Shown here piece by piece: positions 16,626-24,338 of a DNA stretch of 64,000 nt. Both the position numbers and the translations under genes were made by a program. Origin of the DNA: JAAFIP01 sp043766985 (lineage in GTDB: Bacteria; Pseudomonadota; Gammaproteobacteria; Burkholderiales; Burkholderiaceae_C). The notes under the pieces are model-generated. The model saw only the letters and a program-made list of their open reading frames with translations. It had not been told where the DNA came from and did not search any database. The DNA lies in assembly GCA_043766985.1 (NCBI GenBank), contig JAYUHM010000101.1, positions 3,176 through 67,175 of the forward strand, given 5' to 3'. Positions within the stretch are counted from its first letter, which is position 1. Each line of letters starts with the position of its first letter.

Positions 16626-17897
16626 ATGACAACTGCGCTCACTCCCAAGCGCGAGCTGTGGCTTTTGGTCACGCTTGCTGGCATTCAATTTACCCACATT
16701 GTGGACTTCATGGTAATGATGCCATTGGGCCCGCAGTTCACCAAGCTTTTTAACATCAGCGACGCCCAATTTGGGCTCTTGGTGTCGGCTTATACGTTTG
16801 CCGCTGGGGCCTCAGGGCTGCTGGCCTCGCTCTATGTTGACCGCTTTAGCCGCAAAAAATTGCTGCTCACTTTGTACGTGCTGTTTGCGCTGGCCACCAT
16901 GGCCTGCGGCCTGGCCCCCACCTATGACAGCCTGATGGCGGCGCGCATCGCCGCTGGGGCGTTTGGCGGCGTGTTGTCTGCGCTGTCGCAAACCATTGTG
17001 GCCGACGTTGTTCCGTTTGAGCGGCGCGGCCGGGCGATGGCGATTGTGATGTCTTCTTTTTCAGCCGCCACTGTGGCGGGCGTTCCGTTAAGTCTATTTT
17101 TGGCCGCGCATCTGAGCTGGCATGCACCGTTTTTTGCCATTGCCATTGTCTGCGGCTTGTTGGCGGCCATGGCCTGGCGTACGCTGCCCTCTTTGAACGC
17201 GCATTTGCAGCTGGCACCCACCTCGCCCATCGACAATATCAAGCGGGTGCTGTCCGACCCTAACCATCAAAAAGCATTTGCATTTTCGGGTTTGCTGATG
17301 TTTGCTGGCTTTACCGTCATCCCCTACATCACCATCTACACCACCACCAACGGTGGGCTCACTGCGCAGCAAATTCCCTACATCTACCTGTGCGGTGGTG
17401 CGGCTACCTTGCTGACAGCGCGCTGGGTGGGCCGCCTCACCGACCGGCTGGGCAAGCCGCAGATGTTTCGCCGCGTGGCAGTGCTCACGATGCTGCCGAT
17501 ATTCTTGATGACGCAAAGCGCACCTTGGGGTTTGTGGGGCATGCTGGCCGTGTCGACGACGTTTTTTATCTGCATGAGCAGCCGCATGATCCCCGGTATG
17601 GCCATCATTGCCTCGGCGGGTAATCCGCAGTTGCGCGGCACGTTTATGGCACTCAATTCTGCGGTGCAATCGGCGGCCATGGGGCTGGCCGCTTTCATTG
17701 GCGGGCTGATCATCAGCCGCGACGCACATGGCCTGGTGCAACACTACTGGGGCAACGCCGTCCTGGGCATTGTTGCCACCTTGATCAGCCTGTGGTTGGT
17801 GGGCAAACTGTTCCTCTACGGCGCGCCGGGGCAAGCCCCCGCCAAAGCTGCCCAGGGAGATCTCGATCAATCCCATGCGTTAGCATCTGATAAATAA
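16626..17897 (+). CDS. MFS transporter, AraJ/drug-efflux-like
   Basis: A 423-residue major facilitator protein with 12 predicted membrane helices. ATG 16626 (MTTALTPKRELWLLVTLAG) is chosen because the frame upstream is shadow of the patatin gene. Motif A is present as LYVDRFSRKKLL between helices 2 and 3. The helix-5 area (AIVMSSFSAATVAGVPLSLFL) with its Gly/Pro pattern suggests a DHA1/AraJ-type efflux or sugar exporter. The substrate is unknown. A Lys/Asp-rich tail ends the protein. Confidence 0.88.
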   Translation: MTTALTPKRELWLLVTLAGIQFTHIVDFMVMMPLGPQFTKLFNISDAQFGLLVSAYTFAAGASGLLASLYVDRFSRKKLLLTLYVLFALATMACGLAPTYDSLMAARIAAGAFGGVLSALSQTIVADVVPFERRGRAMAIVMSSFSAATVAGVPLSLFLAAHLSWHAPFFAIAIVCGLLAAMAWRTLPSLNAHLQLAPTSPIDNIKRVLSDPNHQKAFAFSGLLMFAGFTVIPYITIYTTTNGGLTAQQIPYIYLCGGAATLLTARWVGRLTDRLGKPQMFRRVAVLTMLPIFLMTQSAPWGLWGMLAVSTTFFICMSSRMIPGMAIIASAGNPQLRGTFMALNSAVQSAAMGLAAFIGGLIISRDAHGLVQHYWGNAVLGIVATLISLWLVGKLFLYGAPGQAPAKAAQGDLDQSHALASDK

Positions 17898-18105
17898 TTA
17901 CAAACTATTAAAGCGATATGAATCAATCACTTGCAGCCAAATCATGCAGTAATGCATGCATTTTTGTGGGGCGCATGATTGCGCACCTGAACGATTCAGG
18001 GCATAGTGGGCTTAAGTGCAAAAACAGTGGTTTTTTCGGTGTTCTGGATTGCGAGTCAACGTAGCCCAGAATTTTTGTGCAACGAGAGCATTTAGGAGGC
18101 TCCCT

Positions 18106-18438
18106 ATGAACTTGACGATCAGTGGTCACCATCTTGAAGTTACCCCAGCCCTGCGTTCTTACGTGACCAACAAGCTAGATCGAATATCCCGACACTTTGA
18201 TCAAGTGGTTGACGTGAAAGTACTACTTACCGTGGAGAAACAGAAGGAAAAAGAGGGACGCCAGCGAGCGGAATGCAACATTCACGTCAAAGGCAACGAC
18301 ATGTTTGCCGAAAGCAGCCACGCTGACCTGTACGCCGCTGTAGACGAACTGGTAGACAAACTGGACCGCCAAGTCAATCGCCATAAAACCAAACTGCAAA
18401 ATCACCACTTTGAATCCACCAAACGCACGCTGCAATAG
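18106..18438 (+). CDS. hpf: Ribosome hibernation-promoting factor (short HPF/YfiA family)
   Basis: A 110-residue protein (MNLTISGHHLEVTPALRSYV) with the beta-alpha-beta-beta-beta-alpha layout of HPF: KLDRISRHFDQVVDVKVLL, then AECNIHVKGNDMFAESSHAD, then LYAAVDELVDKLDRQVNRHK. It binds the 30S decoding site and stabilises 100S dimers in stationary phase. A strong ribosome site TAGGAGG stands 8 bases ahead of ATG 18106. It is a single-gene unit here with its own terminator, not next to rpoN as in many proteobacteria. Confidence 0.95.
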   Translation: MNLTISGHHLEVTPALRSYVTNKLDRISRHFDQVVDVKVLLTVEKQKEKEGRQRAECNIHVKGNDMFAESSHADLYAAVDELVDKLDRQVNRHKTKLQNHHFESTKRTLQ

Positions 18439-18461
18439 CGCCTGACAGTTGGAATTTTGCT

Positions 18462-18486
18462 AAAGGCCGCATTCGCGGCCTTTTTT
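18462..18486 (+). terminator. Rho-independent terminator of hpf
   Basis: AAAGGCCGC, loop ATTC, GCGGCC then TTTTTT: a 9-bp stem and a run of T. Confidence 0.93.
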
Positions 18487-18489
18487 ATT

Positions 18490-18553
18490 GCTATAAATTA
18501 GCTAGCTGCTTGTGCTATATTCTATTGGGCTAGAGCGCTAAAAGGCATTATAA
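18490..18553 (+). repeat. Dispersed repeat copy R5, intergenic (fullest copy)
   Basis: GCTATAAATTAGCTAGC, then TGCTTGTGCTATATTCTATT, then GGGCTAGAGCGCTAAAAGGC, reaching up to the crotonase start codon. It best shows the whole unit: an AT-rich left end, the TGCTTGTGCTAT core, TTGGGCT and GCGCTAAAA. Confidence 0.9.
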
Positions 18554-19369
18554 ATGAAGACCATTGACTACCAACAGTACCAAACCCTGTCCATCACCCG
18601 CCGTGGGGTGGACAACGCGGTGCTGGACATCCAAATGAAAGCCCACGGCCCTGGTGGCAATGGCAAACTGCCCACCGCTGGCCATGCAGGCCACCGCGAG
18701 TTGGCCGAGATTTGGCGTGACGTGGCGGCCGACGAGTCGGTCAAAGTCGCCGTGCTGCGCGGCGAGGGCTTGGGCTTTTCAGGCGGCGGCGATTTAAACC
18801 TGGTGCAAGACATGGCCAACGACTTTGCCACCCGCACGCGCGTGTGGAAGGAAGCCCGCGACCTGGTCTACAACGTGATCAACTGCGACAAACCCATTGT
18901 CTCGGCCATCCACGGCCCGGCCGTGGGTGCGGGCCTGGTAGCGGGCTTGTTGGCAGATATCTCCATTGCCAGCAAAACCGCCAAAATCGTCGATGGCCAC
19001 ACCCGCCTGGGTGTTGCCGCTGGCGACCACGCCGCTATTGTTTGGCCCCTGTTGTGCGGCATGGCCAAGGCCAAGTACTACCTGATGCTGTGCGAGGCCG
19101 TCACCGGTGAAGAGGCCGAGCGCATTGGCCTGGTGTCGCTGTGCGTTGACGAAGCCAACTTGCTGCCCAAAGCCTACGAGGTAGCCGACAAACTGGCCGC
19201 CGGATCGCAAACCGCTATCCGCTGGACCAAGTATTCATTGAACAACTGGCTGCGCCAAGCCGGGCCGACGTTTGATACCTCGTTGGCACTGGAGTTTATG
19301 GGCTTTGGCGGGCCCGACGTGCACGAAGGTGTGGCCAGTTTGCGTGAACGGCGCGCGCCAAAATATTAG
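18554..19369 (+). CDS. Enoyl-CoA hydratase/isomerase (crotonase) family protein
   Basis: A 271-residue crotonase-fold protein. Oxyanion-hole segments are seen as GEGLGFSGGGDLNLV and IHGPAVGAGLVAG; the C-terminal helical part ends in EGVASLRERRAPKY, typical of the family. The usual Glu pair of true hydratases is not obvious: the second position reads LGVAAGDHAAIVWP, so the chemistry may be hydratase, isomerase or hydrolase. ATG 18554 directly follows repeat R5, so the gene's leader is largely made of the repeat. Confidence 0.88.
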   Translation: MKTIDYQQYQTLSITRRGVDNAVLDIQMKAHGPGGNGKLPTAGHAGHRELAEIWRDVAADESVKVAVLRGEGLGFSGGGDLNLVQDMANDFATRTRVWKEARDLVYNVINCDKPIVSAIHGPAVGAGLVAGLLADISIASKTAKIVDGHTRLGVAAGDHAAIVWPLLCGMAKAKYYLMLCEAVTGEEAERIGLVSLCVDEANLLPKAYEVADKLAAGSQTAIRWTKYSLNNWLRQAGPTFDTSLALEFMGFGGPDVHEGVASLRERRAPKY

Positions 19370-19526
19370 GCCTTGCTATGCAATTAAGAGTAACGTAGTG
19401 ATTGTTTGAGGCAACAATGTGTAGTGTTGCTCTCGGGGTGTTAGATACGCTTGCGTGGCCACAGGGGAAGCACTTATGGTAGGGGTCTGTCTAACTCTAA
19501 CGCCGCTTCGCAGTGGCCTCTACACC
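19370..19526. other. Intergenic, nothing identified
   Basis: 157 bp, no terminator or repeat copy recognised. Confidence 0.35.
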
Positions 19527-19832
19527 ATGAAATCGTACCTTTACTCCACGCGCGGCGTGGCAACACACCCAGCGCAAACGGCTCGGCATGTCGATGTGTC
19601 ATTTTGGTTTATCAAGGCAGTTAGCCTATTGCTGCTGGCTGTGGCCATGTTGGCATTGATGGCCCTGACAGGGTGCAAAGATGCGGGCAAAGCTGGCACC
19701 AGTGGCAGCGGCGCGGGCTCTGGTAGCCCACCGCCACTGTCTGCACCGCCGTCTGCCCCGGCAGAGCCGCCTGCTGCTGGCGGTATGTCGGCACCGCCGC
19801 CCGGTAGTGCCGCCAGCGCCGCCAAGCCATAA
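19527..19832 (+). CDS. Small membrane/lipoprotein-like protein, unknown
   Basis: 101 residues from ATG 19527 (MKSYLYSTRGVATHPAQTAR). One hydrophobic helix (FWFIKAVSLLLLAVAMLALM) ends in ALTGCKDAG, a lipobox-like LTGC, and a Gly/Ser then Pro/Ala-rich low-complexity tail follows. The segment before the helix is long for a lipoprotein signal, so either a lipoprotein with an extended N-region or a single-pass membrane protein. A hairpin terminator follows. No family recognised. Confidence 0.55.
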   Translation: MKSYLYSTRGVATHPAQTARHVDVSFWFIKAVSLLLLAVAMLALMALTGCKDAGKAGTSGSGAGSGSPPPLSAPPSAPAEPPAAGGMSAPPPGSAASAAKP

Positions 19833-19857
19833 ACTTTAGTTTGAAGTTTTCATTGCC

Positions 19858-19891
19858 AGCCGTGGTGAGCAATCGCTTGCCACGGCTTTTT
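19858..19891 (+). terminator. Hairpin terminator
   Basis: AGCCGTGG, 14-base loop, CCACGGCT, then TTTT: an 8-bp stem, placed 26 bases after the small protein's stop. Confidence 0.8.
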
Positions 19892-19959
19892 GCTATGGTT
19901 TTTAGTGGCAATGTGCGGTAAGCTGTGCTCACAGCAACAAGATGCATACGGAGCACCCC

Positions 19960-20670
19960 ATGAGCGACGCAAACCCCTTTGGCAAATTTGTCCCCGGTTT
20001 TGATTTTTTGCAAAACCTGGCCAAAGGCGCTGCCAACAATATTCCCCAGTTGCCCAACCCGGCCAATTGGGTGGCCCCCACGCTCAATGTGGAAGAGCTG
20101 GACAAACGCATCACCGAGCTCAAAGCCGTGCAGTTCTGGCTCGACCAAAACGCCAAAGCGCTCAGCGCCACCGTCACCGCACTGGAGGTGCAAAAAATGA
20201 CCTTGGCGACGCTCAAGGGCATGAACTTCAACATGGGGGACGTCGCCAACGCCTTCAAACTTAAAGCCGCTGACACCATGGCCAGCGCGGTTACCAGCGC
20301 CAAAGACCGCGTGACGGAAACGGTAACCGGCAAAAAACCTGCAGCGCGCAGCAAATCAAAAACTGCGTCGGCTGCAGCCCCCGGCATCATTGACCCGATG
20401 CAGCTTTGGGGGTCGCTGACGCAGCAGTTTAGCCAGATTGCCAGCAATGCCATGAAGGATGTAGCCAAGCAAACGGCTATGGACACCACTAAAAATGTGG
20501 CCAAAGCGATGACCCAAACGGCGATGAACACCGCCAAGTCCACGGCTGGCCACATGGCCAAGACGGCCAGCAGCGCGGCCAGCCAAACCATGCAGCGCAT
20601 GACCAACCCATCTGCTACTAAAAAAGTAGCTACTCGTGCCAGCAAACAAAGCACTAAAGGCCGAAAATAG
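19960..20670 (+). CDS. phaM: PhaM-like polyhydroxyalkanoate granule-associated protein
   Basis: A 236-residue protein from ATG 19960 (MSDANPFGKFVPGFDFLQNL). The N-terminal half has WVAPTLNVEELDKRITELKA and VQFWLDQNAKALSATVTALE, then VQKMTLATLKGMN, which match PhaM. PhaM binds PHB synthase (PhaC), PHB granules and DNA, and helps distribute granules to daughter cells. The C-terminal half is Ala/Lys-rich with repeated A/K/T patterns ending in KQSTKGRK, as expected of a histone-like DNA-binding tail. It overlaps the FIST gene by one base (TAGTG). Confidence 0.88.
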   Translation: MSDANPFGKFVPGFDFLQNLAKGAANNIPQLPNPANWVAPTLNVEELDKRITELKAVQFWLDQNAKALSATVTALEVQKMTLATLKGMNFNMGDVANAFKLKAADTMASAVTSAKDRVTETVTGKKPAARSKSKTASAAAPGIIDPMQLWGSLTQQFSQIASNAMKDVAKQTAMDTTKNVAKAMTQTAMNTAKSTAGHMAKTASSAASQTMQRMTNPSATKKVATRASKQSTKGRK

Positions 20671-21956
20671 TGAAAAAATTGTTCCCTTTTGGTCACGCCA
20701 CGCACCCCCAGTGGCGCATGGCCGCAGGCTTGGTGCTGGCGCAACTGCGGGCCCAGATGGCCCTGCACGACTACGCCTCGCAGCCCACGCTGGCCATCGT
20801 CTACATCACCGACCATTACGCCGGGCAGGCCGAGGCCATTTTGGAGCATTTAAGTGCCGAACTGCCGACCGTGCCCGACTGGACCGGCACTGTAGGCGTA
20901 GGCATTGCATCCAACAACGTAGAGTATTTTGACGAACCCGCGCTGGCGGTGATGCTGTGCGAACTGCCGGGCGACCAGTACCGTGTGTTCAGTGGCGTGG
21001 CGCCCTTGGGCTCGCACCGGGGCTTTTTTGACGCCCACACGGCTCTGGTGCATGCCGACGGCAACACCGCCGATTTGGCCGAGCTGCTGCAAGAGCTGGC
21101 CGCGCGCACCGAGACGGGCTACCTGTTTGGCGGCCTGTCTGCCAGCCGCCACGAAACGGTGCAGTTTGCCATCAGCGGCAATGGCAACGTCAGCGGCCAG
21201 GGCAAAGCAACTGGGGTGTTTCGCGGCGGGCTCAGTGGCGTGGCTTTTGGCGAAGGCGTGGCCCTGCTGTCACGCGTCACGCAGGGCTGCGAGCCCCTGA
21301 CGACCGCCATGGGTAAAAAATCCCCCGCCCGCACCGTGACCGCCTGTGAAGGCAATGTGGTGACCGAGCTGAACGGCGAGCCAGCGCTGGACGTGCTGCT
21401 GCAAGACTTGGGCGTTAGCCTGGAGCAGCCGCGTGAGGCCCTGGAAAAACTGCGCAACACCTTGGTGGGCCTGACCGATGCGGGTGCAGACGCCGTCACC
21501 CCCGTTGGCAATTTTGGCTCGGACACCCGCGTGCGCCACATCATTGGCCTGGACCCAGCGCGCAAAGGCTTGGCCGTGGCCGACCTGGTGCAGCGCGGCA
21601 GCACGCTGGTGTTTTGCTCTCGCAACGTAGAGGCGGCACGCCGCGACTTGGTACGTATTTGCGCAGAGATACGTGAAGAGCTGGAGCCGGTGGAGCTGTC
21701 GCTTGAGACCGCCGTTGGCTTGCAGGCAGACCTCGCCGATGCCGCGCCCACCACAGCCCGTAATATTGCCGGCGCTGTGTACATCAGCTGTGCTGGCCGC
21801 GGCGGCCCGCACTTTGGCGCGCCCTGCGCCGAGCTGCAACTCATTCGCCATGCTTTGGGCGATGTGCCTTTGGTAGGTTTTTTTGCGGGGGGCGAAATTG
21901 CACACCAGCATTTGTATGGTTACACCGGGGTGCTGACGGTATTTGTTTGCCAATAA
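20670..21956 (+). CDS. FIST-domain protein
   Basis: 428 residues starting GTG at 20670, overlapping the phaM stop by one base, so translationally coupled. The N-terminal FIST_N region runs from LAIVYITDHYAGQAEAILEH through TGTVGVGIASNNVEYFDEPA. The C-terminal FIST_C region has GAVYISCAGRGGPHFG and PLVGFFAGGEIAHQHLYGY, ending in TGVLTVF. FIST domains are proposed small-ligand sensors, often tied to signal transduction. There is no attached output domain here. The coupling to phaM suggests a role in carbon-storage control, which is inference. Confidence 0.87.
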   Translation: MKKLFPFGHATHPQWRMAAGLVLAQLRAQMALHDYASQPTLAIVYITDHYAGQAEAILEHLSAELPTVPDWTGTVGVGIASNNVEYFDEPALAVMLCELPGDQYRVFSGVAPLGSHRGFFDAHTALVHADGNTADLAELLQELAARTETGYLFGGLSASRHETVQFAISGNGNVSGQGKATGVFRGGLSGVAFGEGVALLSRVTQGCEPLTTAMGKKSPARTVTACEGNVVTELNGEPALDVLLQDLGVSLEQPREALEKLRNTLVGLTDAGADAVTPVGNFGSDTRVRHIIGLDPARKGLAVADLVQRGSTLVFCSRNVEAARRDLVRICAEIREELEPVELSLETAVGLQADLADAAPTTARNIAGAVYISCAGRGGPHFGAPCAELQLIRHALGDVPLVGFFAGGEIAHQHLYGYTGVLTVFVCQ

Positions 21957-22096
21957 GCTGGGGGGTGGCGGGGCGTGTGGGCTTTGGCATATGTAGCTTG
22001 GCATAAGTGGAACTTTTGATTACAAAATTTACGGTTTAGCACGTGAATCTGGCACGCGACTTGTAGTGTTGTAAGGGTCAACACCCACAAGCCTGT

Positions 22097-23209
22097 ATGC
22101 ACACCCCCACTACTTCATCCGCCGTTTTGCCTTGGTTACGTTTTGCAGCAGCCTGTGTGGGCGCTATACTTTTAGCAACCCAACTTACCGGCTGTATTAC
22201 CACCGCCGTCATCCTGTACAGCAAATATGGCGACAAGATACCACCTCTGTGCAGCAGCCTTCCCAGTGTGGAACGTGCGCTGACGGAGCGCTGCGGCGGT
22301 TACAAAGTAGGCGCGCTGGATGCCAAAGATGTCAATGTCCGTGTTTTGTCAGCCTGCCCTCTGACAAAATTTGCGGGCGACTCTGCGCTGTGGCATGGTT
22401 TACCCGAGTTGTTGGCCAAAGGGGCCACGCCCGAGCGTTGCACCAAATCGCCGCTGCTGGCCATGGCCGAAAAATCGCCCTGCCCCGTGTTCACCCACAT
22501 GACTGCCGACACGCGTGAAGCAGTGCGTTGGCTGGCGGTCGCCGACGCAGAGTCCTTGTCGGGCCCGGTAGTGCATATGTTGACCTGCCCCGAGGCGGTC
22601 AGTGCGGGTTTGTCTAGCGTGGTATCCCAATGGGTGAAGCAGGGCCAGTTGGACCCGAACAATGCGCGCTTCAGTGTGCTGTCGTCCATTCACCCCAGCA
22701 GCCTGTCGCAACCCTGGGTGAATGACCTATTGGCTGCTGGCCACCAACCCCTGCGCGCCATAGAGATGGACGCGTCGGGCTATGAGCAGGCCTTGGCCCA
22801 TGGCGATGTCGCCACGCTGGACTGGTGGACACAAAGGGCCCCCTCGCTCATTCACCGCGTGCCATCCAAGGGCATGGGCTTTGTGCCCTGGCTGCCCTTG
22901 GCGCGCACCATGAGCCCCGGCTTTGCCACCGACGACGCCACCCGCCTGCGTACCGCGCAATACCTGATGGCGCGTGGCGCCAGCATGAACGCGAGCCTGC
23001 CCCATGAACGTGGCCAAAGCGTAGGCGACTATGCCCGCAGCGCACAACCGCAAATGTGGCCCGCCCTGCAAGCCCTATGGCAGCGCAGCCAACTGGAGCG
23101 GCAAGCGCTGGCACTGAACACCACACCTGCGAACAACGCAGTCCCAGTCGATGTTGACCGTGCATCTGTATCGGCGCGGCTGACCGTATCGCAAATTGCT
23201 GCAGAGTAA
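22097..23209 (+). CDS. Lipoprotein of unknown function with ankyrin-like C-terminal pattern
   Basis: A 370-residue protein with a lipoprotein signal: hydrophobic LRFAAACVGAILLATQLTGC with lipobox LTGC near residue 33. The body is rich in Cys (LCSSLP, ERCGG, SACPL, ERCTKS, SPCPV, LTCPE). The last third (AHGDVATLDWWTQRAP; TAQYLMARGASMNASLP) has the spacing of degenerate ankyrin repeats. Probably a periplasmic or outer-membrane binding protein. A rho-independent terminator follows. No family recognised. Confidence 0.6.
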   Translation: MHTPTTSSAVLPWLRFAAACVGAILLATQLTGCITTAVILYSKYGDKIPPLCSSLPSVERALTERCGGYKVGALDAKDVNVRVLSACPLTKFAGDSALWHGLPELLAKGATPERCTKSPLLAMAEKSPCPVFTHMTADTREAVRWLAVADAESLSGPVVHMLTCPEAVSAGLSSVVSQWVKQGQLDPNNARFSVLSSIHPSSLSQPWVNDLLAAGHQPLRAIEMDASGYEQALAHGDVATLDWWTQRAPSLIHRVPSKGMGFVPWLPLARTMSPGFATDDATRLRTAQYLMARGASMNASLPHERGQSVGDYARSAQPQMWPALQALWQRSQLERQALALNTTPANNAVPVDVDRASVSARLTVSQIAAE

Positions 23210-23259
23210 ATTACCGCAGAGTAAATACCCCCGTTTTCAAAACCGATTTCCAAGGTTTG

Positions 23260-23297
23260 TACCGCTGCTGGCCAAGGCCGGTAGCGGTATTTTTTTG
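23260..23297 (+). terminator. Rho-independent terminator
   Basis: TACCGCTGCTGGCC, short loop, GGCCGGTAGCGGTA with a few wobble pairs, followed by TTTTTTT. Confidence 0.88.
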
Positions 23298-23444
23298 TCC
23301 GCTAAATGGGTTTTTTACACACGCGTGCGGTAGCGCACCGTGCTACCCGCAGTGGTACGCCGCGAAGCTTTACCGACAAATATGGTCATGCGCTCAGGCG
23401 CTTTCATACTCCGACACATGTTCAACTACCGGCTTGTGAAAATC

Positions 23445-24305
23445 ATGTCATCCCTACCGCGCCAAACTCTCCTTGCGGGTTATCCGCAGCTTACCGCTGT
23501 AGAGCAGCGTTTGTTAACCATTGGGTCGGTGCTGGCTGCGCTGGCCTTTGTCGGGGCCCTGTTTGGCAGCGACATCGCGGCTTTGCTACATGTGCAGCTC
23601 AATGCCCACGGCCACACGCACATCTATGCCCATGGCCACCCGTTTGTGGACGCACGCACGCTATGGGGTATCCCTAACGCATTGGATGTACTGAGCAATT
23701 TACCTTTTATAGCGCTTGGCATGTGGGGCTTTCGGTCACTGTACCGTGCGCCGGTGGTGAGCGTTGCCACGCGCCAAGCGGCCACCGTATTTTTTGTAGG
23801 TTTGCTGCTGACATGTTTTAGCTCCAGCTTCTACCATTGGGCGCCTGACGCCTGGGGCTTGGCCGTTGACCGCGCCGGGATAGCTGTGGCCTTTGCAGGC
23901 GCACTGGGCCTGGCAGCAGCTGAGCGGGTAAGCCTGCGCGCAGCGCCGTGGGTGTGGGGCAGCGTATTGGCCGCAGGTTTTTTGGCCATCATGCTGAACT
24001 TTGCAGCCGGGGTGATGGCACCTTGGGCGGTAGTGCAGTTTGGCGGCATGGCCGTCGTGTTGTGGGCGGCAGCGCAGCCCGCGCAGCGAGGCGCATTGGG
24101 CGTACGCTGGGCTGTGCTGATAGCCATTTATGCAGTAGCCAAGCTGCTGGAGCTGGGCGACGAGGCGGTTTTTCACGCTACCAGCGGTTTAGTGTCGGGC
24201 CATAGCCTCAAACATATCGCAGCCAGCCTGGCTGCGTTGCCTGTGATCCATGCCCTGCGACATAATGCACAGCACGGTGACGCAGCGCCCGCCAAGCGCG
24301 CTTGA
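23445..24305 (+). CDS. CREST-type (alkaline ceramidase-like) integral membrane protein
   Basis: 286 residues from ATG 23445 with about seven hydrophobic helices; ATGs at 23382 and 23418 are also possible starts and none has a clear ribosome site. Family-like features: IPNALDVLSNLPFIALG, then SSSFYHWAPDAWGLAVDRAG with Ser, His and Asp, and near the end SGHSLKHIAASLAALPV with two His. Such a Ser/Asp/three-His set is typical of the CREST superfamily of metal-dependent membrane hydrolases (ceramidases, PAQR, Per1). A His-rich loop (HGHTHIYAHGHP) may bind metal. Function is inferred only. Confidence 0.7.
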   Translation: MSSLPRQTLLAGYPQLTAVEQRLLTIGSVLAALAFVGALFGSDIAALLHVQLNAHGHTHIYAHGHPFVDARTLWGIPNALDVLSNLPFIALGMWGFRSLYRAPVVSVATRQAATVFFVGLLLTCFSSSFYHWAPDAWGLAVDRAGIAVAFAGALGLAAAERVSLRAAPWVWGSVLAAGFLAIMLNFAAGVMAPWAVVQFGGMAVVLWAAAQPAQRGALGVRWAVLIAIYAVAKLLELGDEAVFHATSGLVSGHSLKHIAASLAALPVIHALRHNAQHGDAAPAKRA

Positions 24306-24338
24306 ACCACCTAAAACGCATAACAAATGAGGAGCACC

